Origin: Janthinobacterium aquaticum
GTDB taxonomy: Bacteria > Pseudomonadota > Gammaproteobacteria > Burkholderiales > Burkholderiaceae_D
Length of the DNA stretch: 64,000 nucleotides
Direction of reading: 5' to 3'
Assembly: GCF_009208565.1 (NCBI RefSeq)
Contig: NZ_WFLK01000015.1
Location: 62,001 to 126,000, forward strand
Shown: positions 58,242-64,000 of the stretch, piece after piece
Position numbering within the stretch: the stretch's first letter is position 1
Layout: each line of letters opens with the position of its first letter
Program-made: the position numbers and the translations under genes
Notes under the pieces: model-generated
Databases searched by the model: none
Seen by the model: the letters and a program-made list of their open reading frames with translations, nothing else
What the model was told of the DNA's origin: nothing

Positions 58242-58490
58242 ATGTCTACCTTCGCCAGCGCCCTCTACGCAGTATCCGTACCGACTTTCGACATTTCGCT
58301 GTTGGCAGTGGTGCAAGTTTCCCTGATCCTGGTGGCAGTGAGCGCATTTGCCCTGTTGTTCAAGCCCTTGCTGGTCGGTATCGCACGCGCGATGGTGCTG
58401 GTGGTGCGTCCAAAACTGAGCCGTGAGCAGCGCCTGGCACGCCAGCAGCTGCGCGAAGAGCAGGCGCTCAAGCTACGCCAGCAGGCATAA
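58242..58490 (+). CDS. small membrane protein of unknown function
   Basis: 82 residues: one strong hydrophobic helix (about 18-41, ISLLAVVQVSLILVAVSAFALLF), then a basic amphipathic tail (PKLSREQRLARQQLREEQ) likely to form a cytoplasmic helix. The ATG is chosen at the return of normal base composition; the upstream 160 bases are AT-rich and look regulatory. A ribosome site is weak. A clear terminator follows, supporting a real transcript. Confidence 0.65.
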   Translation: MSTFASALYAVSVPTFDISLLAVVQVSLILVAVSAFALLFKPLLVGIARAMVLVVRPKLSREQRLARQQLREEQALKLRQQA

Positions 58491-58509
58491 ACGATCAGAT
58501 TGCCAGACG

Positions 58510-58535
58510 AGCCGGTGCCTGCACCGGCTTTTTTT
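58510..58535 (+). terminator. rho-independent terminator after the small membrane protein gene
   Basis: AGCCGGTGC-CT-GCACCGGCT followed by seven T residues; it is almost identical to the gguB terminator at 14083. Confidence 0.9.
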
Positions 58536-58544
58536 ACGTCGCCA

Positions 58545-59141
58545 TTACGTCACTTCGCCCAGCAAGTGGGCGCGCAACTGCGTGTCGGCCGGATGCGCGC
58601 CGATCCAGATTTTCAGCAGGGCGTTATAAAAAGCCAGGTCCGGCACCCGCTCGCCCAGCTGTTTGCCATTCAGCTTGCACAAAGTGCCTTCGCCGGGCAG
58701 CCAGTCCACCGTCAGGATATCGCCGGTATGCAAGCTTGGCACCATCGCAAACATGCTGCCAAATTGCATGGTCTGGCTCAGCAGGCGCGTGCGGTCGGCC
58801 GGCTCGGAACTACGGTTCAGGCCTTCCATAAACGATTTGCCCAGATCCTCGGATGAGACGTCGCGCAGCATGACGATTTCCAGCCGGCGCGGACCCGGCA
58901 GCGCCAGTACCGCGTCGAGCTGGTTTTTCTTTTCCGGCAAATACAGCCCGATGGCGTAGACCTTGAAGACGAACTTGTAGCGCACGCCGGCGCCGTTGAG
59001 CTTTAATTCCTGGCTGGCCAGTTGTACTGTCTCATCGAGCTTGATGCCGCCAACGTCGAGCGCCCAGGCGGGCGTACTCAGGGCCGCTCCAAGGCTGAGT
59101 GCGGCGAGAAAGCGGCAATACCGGGACACCATGCTGTGCAT
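58545..59141 (-). CDS. exported chalcone isomerase-like domain protein
   Basis: 198 residues; GGAGG six bases before the ATG decides the start over an upstream ATG. Residues 1-27 are a signal peptide ending in PAWA. The rest (VGGIKLDETVQL, YKFVFKVYAIGLYLP, FMEGLNRSSE) matches the bacterial chalcone-isomerase-like fold, a periplasmic fatty-acid-binding-type domain of unknown role. It stands alone on the minus strand. Confidence 0.8.
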   Translation of the reverse strand: MHSMVSRYCRFLAALSLGAALSTPAWALDVGGIKLDETVQLASQELKLNGAGVRYKFVFKVYAIGLYLPEKKNQLDAVLALPGPRRLEIVMLRDVSSEDLGKSFMEGLNRSSEPADRTRLLSQTMQFGSMFAMVPSLHTGDILTVDWLPGEGTLCKLNGKQLGERVPDLAFYNALLKIWIGAHPADTQLRAHLLGEVT

Positions 59142-59248
59142 CTTTTGCCTCCGTAAATAAACCATGCGCGATAGAACAGTTTTTTACAGTGTAGAACAGT
59201 TGGCAAAAGATCGCCGCGCTGCACAAGATGGCGGAGGGTAAGCAGTGC

Positions 59249-59503
59249 TCAGGCTTTTTCGGCCTGCAGTTTTTCAAACTTGGCCATCAGCTGGGCCGGT
59301 GTTTCAACACAGGCGAAATTGAGCGGAATGCAGCTGACCGGACACACCTGCTGGCATTGCGGCTCGTCGAAGTGGCCCACGCATTCGGTGCATTTGTTCG
59401 GGTCGATCTCGTAGATTTCCGCACCCATATAGATGGCATCGTTGGGACACTCGGGCTCGCAGATGTCGCAGTTGATGCATTCTTCGGTAATCAGTAATGC
59501 CAT
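59249..59503 (-). CDS. 2[4Fe-4S] ferredoxin, YfhL type
   Basis: 84 residues with two cluster motifs: CINCDICEPEC at about 9-19, and CTECVGHFDEPQCQQVCPVSC near 37-57 with the inserted loop typical of the YfhL/Allochromatium class. It is a low-potential electron carrier. The start MALLITEE follows an AGAGCACATC leader. It lies 22 bases after coaD, a common pairing in betaproteobacteria. Confidence 0.93.
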   Translation of the reverse strand: MALLITEECINCDICEPECPNDAIYMGAEIYEIDPNKCTECVGHFDEPQCQQVCPVSCIPLNFACVETPAQLMAKFEKLQAEKA

Positions 59504-59525
59504 GATGTGCTCTAACTCGGTTCTT

Positions 59526-60038
<513 letters not shown>

Positions 60039-60125
60039 CTATGCACCAATATAGACGGGCATTATGCCTGAAAATGGTGCTTCACCCGGGGCTTGGGGGC
60101 ATTTATGCCTAAATTATAAGCAGAT

Positions 60126-60785
60126 TCACGCAGTTGCCGGCACTTTGTTGTACGTTAGCAAATGATAGTAGACCGTGCCTGCCTTGTCGGCGCGAATCAC
60201 TTCCCATGGCGCCATCCATTCCGGCTTGTCCTGTTCGCTGTGCTCATCGAACACCAGCGACAGACCCGATTCGGCGTAGATGATGCCGCCTTCGGCGAGC
60301 AGCCTGGCGCACAGCGGCAAGGTTTTTGCCAGAAAATCCTGCTGATACGGTGGGTCGAGAAAGATCAGGTCGAAACGCTGGCCGCGCGCCGCCAGGCTTT
60401 GCGCCACCAGCATGGCATCGCCGCGCAGCAGGTGGATATTGTCGGCGTGCAGCTTGGCCTTGTTTGCTTCCAGCTGGCGCACTACCGGCGTATGCGTGTC
60501 GACCATGGTGACGGACGCCGCGCCGCGGCTGGCGGCCTCGAAACCGAGTGCGCCGCTGCCGGCAAACAGATCCAGCACCTGGGCCTTGGACCAGTCGCCG
60601 TCGCGCAGATGGTTGATCCAGTTAAACACGGTTTCACGCACACGGTCCGGCGTCGGACGCAGGCCCAGCGCCTGCAGCACGGGTAGTACGGAACGCTTCC
60701 ATTGCCCGCCGATAATGCGCACCTGGTTCGGTGGCGGCGCGTGATGAACCGGGACTTTGGCGGGTTTCTTGGTGTTCTTTTGCAT
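60126..60785 (-). CDS. rsmD: 16S rRNA (guanine-966-N2) methyltransferase
   Basis: 219 residues. The N-terminal VRIIGGQWKR, PTPDRVRETVFNWI, the AdoMet motif VLDLFAGSGALGFEAASRGA (about 69-88) and the catalytic DPPY (in LIFLDPPYQQD) define RsmD. Confidence 0.95.
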   Translation of the reverse strand: MQKNTKKPAKVPVHHAPPPNQVRIIGGQWKRSVLPVLQALGLRPTPDRVRETVFNWINHLRDGDWSKAQVLDLFAGSGALGFEAASRGAASVTMVDTHTPVVRQLEANKAKLHADNIHLLRGDAMLVAQSLAARGQRFDLIFLDPPYQQDFLAKTLPLCARLLAEGGIIYAESGLSLVFDEHSEQDKPEWMAPWEVIRADKAGTVYYHLLTYNKVPATA

Positions 60786-60854
60786 GGCAGTTCTTCGATT
60801 TTACTGGCGGCCACTATAGCATATGGCCCGCCAGTGACTGCCGCCAGCCCCTGC

Positions 60855-61751
60855 TTACTGGGGCTGTGCGGCCAGCGAATTGAAGTCGTCGATCCAGCCC
60901 TGCATGCGCTTGACGGCGTGTGCTTTTTGCGTCGGCGTGGCAAGCTTGATGACGGTCAGCACCAGATTGGCCGTGCTTTCCTCAAAGGAATCGAAGAAGG
61001 CCTTGCGCTCGGACTGGTCGAGACGCGCAAAGCTGTCCTTGATCAGGGCGTTGATCAGTGCCACGGTGGCGTCCTTGTCGAGTTTTTCGCGCTGCACTTT
61101 TTGTACCAGGTTGAGCACATTGCGCTGGCGCCGCTGGCGCTCGTCGAGCCAGATTTCGTTGTCGAGCGGACGCGCATCGGAAGCCTTGCGGATCGCCGCT
61201 TCCTGCTCGCTGCTGAAGCTGCCGAACCACAGTTCGAACTGCTCCATCGATTTTTTATAGCGCAACTGCTGGCGCTTTTCCTGGTCGCCCGACAGGTATT
61301 TCTTGCGGTAATCGTCGTTATTGGACTTGAACTTTTTTTCCATCTGCGCAATCTGTTCCGGCTTGAGTGAGCGGGCCAGGTCGGCCAGTTCCGGCGCCGC
61401 CTTCAGCAGCAAGGTCTGCGTGCGGTGTTTGACTTCGTCATAGTCGGCCAGCAGATCCTCTTTCGTCACGTTGCCCTGCAACTGGCGCTGTCCCTTGCGC
61501 AGAATTTCCACATAGTCGCGCAGCTGCGTCTTGCGGTGCCAGTCGAACAGCTGGTCGATATCTTCGCGTACCCAGCCTTTCTGGTCGCGATCAAGGTCGA
61601 CATAGGCATTGAGCCACCAGTACAACACCGTGTCGCCATTGTTATAGGCCAGGCGCAGGCTGCTGCAGCCTGCCGCCAAGACCAGCATCAGGGTCAAGAG
61701 GGTGGCGGTAAACCGGCGTAAAAAAGCGGCGTGCGTGTTAAAATTTTCCAT
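60855..61751 (-). CDS. DUF6279 family lipoprotein
   Basis: 298-residue outer-envelope lipoprotein; lipobox LAAGC with Cys29. The mature N-terminus [23 protein letters not shown] is the family hallmark, and the rest is largely alpha-helical and charged. Function is unknown. It is divergent from glmU with only 35 bases between the starts. Confidence 0.82.
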   Translation of the reverse strand: MENFNTHAAFLRRFTATLLTLMLVLAAGCSSLRLAYNNGDTVLYWWLNAYVDLDRDQKGWVREDIDQLFDWHRKTQLRDYVEILRKGQRQLQGNVTKEDLLADYDEVKHRTQTLLLKAAPELADLARSLKPEQIAQMEKKFKSNNDDYRKKYLSGDQEKRQQLRYKKSMEQFELWFGSFSSEQEAAIRKASDARPLDNEIWLDERQRRQRNVLNLVQKVQREKLDKDATVALINALIKDSFARLDQSERKAFFDSFEESTANLVLTVIKLATPTQKAHAVKRMQGWIDDFNSLAAQPQ

Positions 61752-61786
61752 ATTTTCAACTCTTAACTTATAAAGTAACCAGAACC

Positions 61787-63163
61787 ATGAACGTTGTCAT
61801 TCTTGCCGCCGGTATGGGCAAACGCATGCAGTCGGCCCTGCCCAAGGTCTTGCATCCGCTGGCGGGCAAGCCGCTGCTGTCGCATGTGATCGACACGGCG
61901 CGCACCTTGTCGCCGTCTAAATTATGCGTGATTTACGGACATGGGGGCGCAGCCGTGCTCAAGTTGCTCGACGGCTATAACGCCAGCCTGGAATTACCGA
62001 TCGCCGCTGCTGAGCAAGCGCAGCAGCTGGGCACCGGTCACGCCGTGCAGCAGGCGCTGCCGCAGCTCGACGACAGCGTGCCGACCCTGATCCTGTATGG
62101 CGATGTGCCGCTGACGGCCGCTAGCTCCCTGCGCAGCCTGGTCGAGGCTGCCGGCAATGACAAGCTGGCCATCCTGACGGTGGAACAGAACGATCCGTTT
62201 GGTCTTGGCCGCATCGTGCGCGAGAACGGCGCCATCGTGCGTATCGTCGAAGAAAAGGATGCCACACCAGCCGAGCGCGCCATCCGTGAAATCAACAGCG
62301 GCATCATGGTCGCACCGACCGCGCATCTGAAACAATGGCTGTCGTCCCTGTCGAACAATAATGCGCAGGGTGAATACTATCTGACCGATATCGTGGCCCA
62401 GGCCGTGCGCGATGGCGTGACCGTCACTTCGGCCCAGCCTGGCGCCGAGTGGGAAGTCGCTGGCGTCAACAGCAAGGTGCAATTGGCTCAGCTGGAACGC
62501 ATTCACCAGAACAATATTGCCCAGGCCTTGCTCGAGCGTGGCGTGACGCTGCTCGATCCGGCCCGCCTCGATGTGCGCGGCGAACTCATTTGCGGCCGCG
62601 ATGTCACCATTGATGTCGGCTGCGTCTTCGAAGGCGTGGTGGAACTTGCCGATGGCGTGCGCATCGGCGCCAACAATGTACTGGTCAACGCCAAGGTTGC
62701 CGCTGGTGCATACATCAAACCGTTCTGCCATATCGAAGACGCGGTGGTGGGTGCCGCGTCGGTGATCGGTCCTTACGCGCGTCTGCGCCCCGGGACTGTG
62801 CTCGATGAAGGCGTGCATATCGGTAACTTTGTTGAGATCAAGAACAGCCAGATCGCTGCTAACAGCAAGGCCAATCACCTGGCCTACATCGGCGACGCCA
62901 CCATTGGTTCGCGCGTCAATATCGGCGCCGGCATGATTACCTGCAATTACGACGGTGTGAACAAGTCGCGCACCGTGATCGAGGATGATGTCTTTATCGG
63001 CAGCGACAGCCAGTTGATCGCGCCCGTCACGGTCGGCAAGGGCGCCACCCTGGGCGCCGGCACCACGCTGTCGAAAGACGCGCCGCCAGGCAAGCTGACC
63101 ATTTCGCGCACCAGGCAAATGACAGTCGAGGGCTGGATCCGCCCTGCCAAGAAGCCCAAATAA
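61787..63163 (+). CDS. glmU: bifunctional N-acetylglucosamine-1-phosphate uridyltransferase/glucosamine-1-phosphate acetyltransferase
   Basis: 458-residue enzyme making UDP-GlcNAc for peptidoglycan and lipopolysaccharide. The N-terminal pyrophosphorylase begins [20 protein letters not shown]. The C-terminal left-handed beta-helix runs from about 250 to 445 ([59 protein letters not shown]). Length and motifs are complete. Confidence 0.97.
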   Translation: MNVVILAAGMGKRMQSALPKVLHPLAGKPLLSHVIDTARTLSPSKLCVIYGHGGAAVLKLLDGYNASLELPIAAAEQAQQLGTGHAVQQALPQLDDSVPTLILYGDVPLTAASSLRSLVEAAGNDKLAILTVEQNDPFGLGRIVRENGAIVRIVEEKDATPAERAIREINSGIMVAPTAHLKQWLSSLSNNNAQGEYYLTDIVAQAVRDGVTVTSAQPGAEWEVAGVNSKVQLAQLERIHQNNIAQALLERGVTLLDPARLDVRGELICGRDVTIDVGCVFEGVVELADGVRIGANNVLVNAKVAAGAYIKPFCHIEDAVVGAASVIGPYARLRPGTVLDEGVHIGNFVEIKNSQIAANSKANHLAYIGDATIGSRVNIGAGMITCNYDGVNKSRTVIEDDVFIGSDSQLIAPVTVGKGATLGAGTTLSKDAPPGKLTISRTRQMTVEGWIRPAKKPK

Positions 63164-63186
63164 CTTTCAGAGCCTGTCTGAAAGCG

Positions 63187-63223
63187 ATACCGCCAGCCTG
63201 CCCGGGCCGGCGGTATTTTTTTT
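63187..63223 (+). terminator. rho-independent terminator of glmU
   Basis: ATACCGCC pairs with GGCGGTAT, with an inner CCCGGGCC palindrome in the loop, followed by a run of seven T residues. Confidence 0.88.
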
Positions 63224-63842
63224 GCCCGGGCTGTGGATAAGCCTGTGGGTAGCAGCTTGAAAAGTCGGAATAAGTTAGCTTGCCTTCACATTTCCTTGCT
63301 GAGATTGACGCCTGGTGTGGATAAGGATGTGGGCAAGCTGGCTTAAAAGTACTGAATAAGTGCGGTATAAGCCAGGTATAAGCACAGTAAAACCTGTGAG
63401 GAAAGCTGGGTACGTTTGTTCATTCTGGTATTGAACCAGTTTTCAACAGATGATGCACCGGAGGCTGATTCAAGCAAGCCCTGGCAAGACGGCTGCAAAT
63501 TGTGGTCAAGTCTGTGAGTAATCGTGGGACAATCACAGAATAACTTGCAAGCCTTTGATTCAAATGATTTTTTTATCTCAATTTTGAGATGCTTGCTGTG
63601 GATAGTTCTGTGTACAAGCTTGTAGGCAAGTGTTTGGCAAGTCAGGTATAAGCAGTGGACAGCTGGTGGAAAAGCGGTGAATAAGCTGGGACAAGTATCG
63701 CTGTATTGACTTGTCAGCAGTCTTTGTCAGTTGTGGCATTGCTGAGCTTGCCGGCCATGCTGCCCAACCATTGTCATGAAAATGTGGATAACCATGTGGA
63801 TAAGCAGAATAGTAAGTCGGGATAACTTGTCAGGCCCAGCGT
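63224..63842. other. gene-free stretch with repeated DnaA boxes
   Basis: About 620 bases between glmU and an Lrp-family gene with no credible open frame. Perfect TGTGGATAA boxes start at 63232, 63316, 63783 and 63795, and a one-mismatch box at 63597, all in the same orientation. The text around them repeats loosely as TGTGGATAAG-NN-TGTGGG-N-AAGC, followed by AAAAGT and GAATAAG. GGTATAAG occurs three times. Confidence 0.75.
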
Positions 63843-64000
63843 TTACACGGCGATACGCGTTTCAAATTTGCTACGGAAAGTGGAAAAGTAACTTTTTACA
63901 TTGCGAACATTGGCAAGGCTGGTAAACAGCCGATGCGCCAGCGCATGGTAGGCCGGCATATCGGCCACCTGCACGATCAATACAAAGTCCGGCCCGGGCG
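63843..64000 (-). CDS. Lrp/AsnC family regulator (partial, N-terminus off the right edge)
   Basis: The last 51 codons are present. They encode the end of a RAM ligand-binding domain: PDFVLIVQVADMPAYHALAH followed by a short tail with VKSYFSTFRSKFE. This is the usual ending of Lrp-type regulators (PDFVL, then Y, then T/S-x-F). The target is unknown. Its stop codon borders the DnaA-box-rich gap. Confidence 0.85.
   Translation of the reverse strand, partial: PGPDFVLIVQVADMPAYHALAHRLFTSLANVRNVKSYFSTFRSKFETRIAV

Overview
The window is GC-rich bacterial chromosome, most likely from a betaproteobacterium of the Oxalobacteraceae (Massilia/Duganella/Janthinobacterium type). The evidence is the mnmG-rsmG-parA-parB-atpIBEFHAGDC block, PutA paired with an Lrp-type regulator, a 3-hydroxybutyrate oligomer hydrolase, and a family of GTCGGATTA...TAATCCGAC palindromes between genes. 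The genus is an inference. I saw no tRNA, rRNA, CRISPR array or prophage.

Layout. 0-9.7 kb: a minus-strand Weimberg-pathway D-xylose operon (xylX-xylB-xylD-xylFGH-xylR-galM). 10.1-14.0 kb: a divergent second sugar ABC transporter (chvE-gguA-gguB). 14.1-18.1 kb: a strikingly AT-rich island. It is bounded by an isochorismatase gene, its ~97% identical truncated second copy, and an IS481-type transposase relic. Inside are a CPBP-type membrane protease, a four-helix membrane protein, a cut-off HlyD/CvaA-type exporter fragment and a probable broken double-glycine leader peptide, which together look like a decayed bacteriocin locus. 18.2-25.4 kb: a two-armed polyamine/membrane cluster (membrane aminopropyltransferase and Tat-type flavin oxidase facing DUF350, SPFH-SHOCT, DUF4178, a 58-residue protein and AdoMet decarboxylase). 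25.7-37.4 kb: the complete F1Fo ATP synthase operon, parB, parA, rsmG and mnmG. 37.7-48.4 kb: an iron-type alcohol dehydrogenase, an EAL phosphodiesterase, a 3HB-oligomer hydrolase, a Liv-type ABC transporter and a GMC oxidoreductase. 48.5-49.86 kb: a gene-free segment that looks like the chromosomal origin. 49.9-64 kb: MTA/SAH nucleosidase, putA and its regulator, a chemoreceptor, a LysR regulator, coaD, rsmD, glmU and the end of an Lrp-family gene.

The most remarkable feature is the putative origin. It holds three homologous modules. Each has an inverted pair of DnaA boxes separated by exactly 8 bases, then a third perfect box at a nearly fixed distance (157, 157 and 158 bases from the first), then a TACTATT-rich tract resembling DnaA-trio elements running into AT-rich DNA. 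Four parS-like sites (37.6-42.5 kb), parAB and the mnmG-rsmG-atp block to the left agree with an origin here. A second gene-free stretch near 63.2-63.8 kb holds four further perfect DnaA boxes, all in one orientation. A 12-unit, exactly 9-bp-phased AT-rich array lies directly upstream of parA.

Functionally, the xylose genes would import xylose, oxidise it to xylonate and dehydrate it twice to alpha-ketoglutarate semialdehyde. The final dehydrogenase is not in the window. The polyamine cluster couples decarboxylated AdoMet supply and aminopropyl transfer to a membrane SPFH/DUF350 module.
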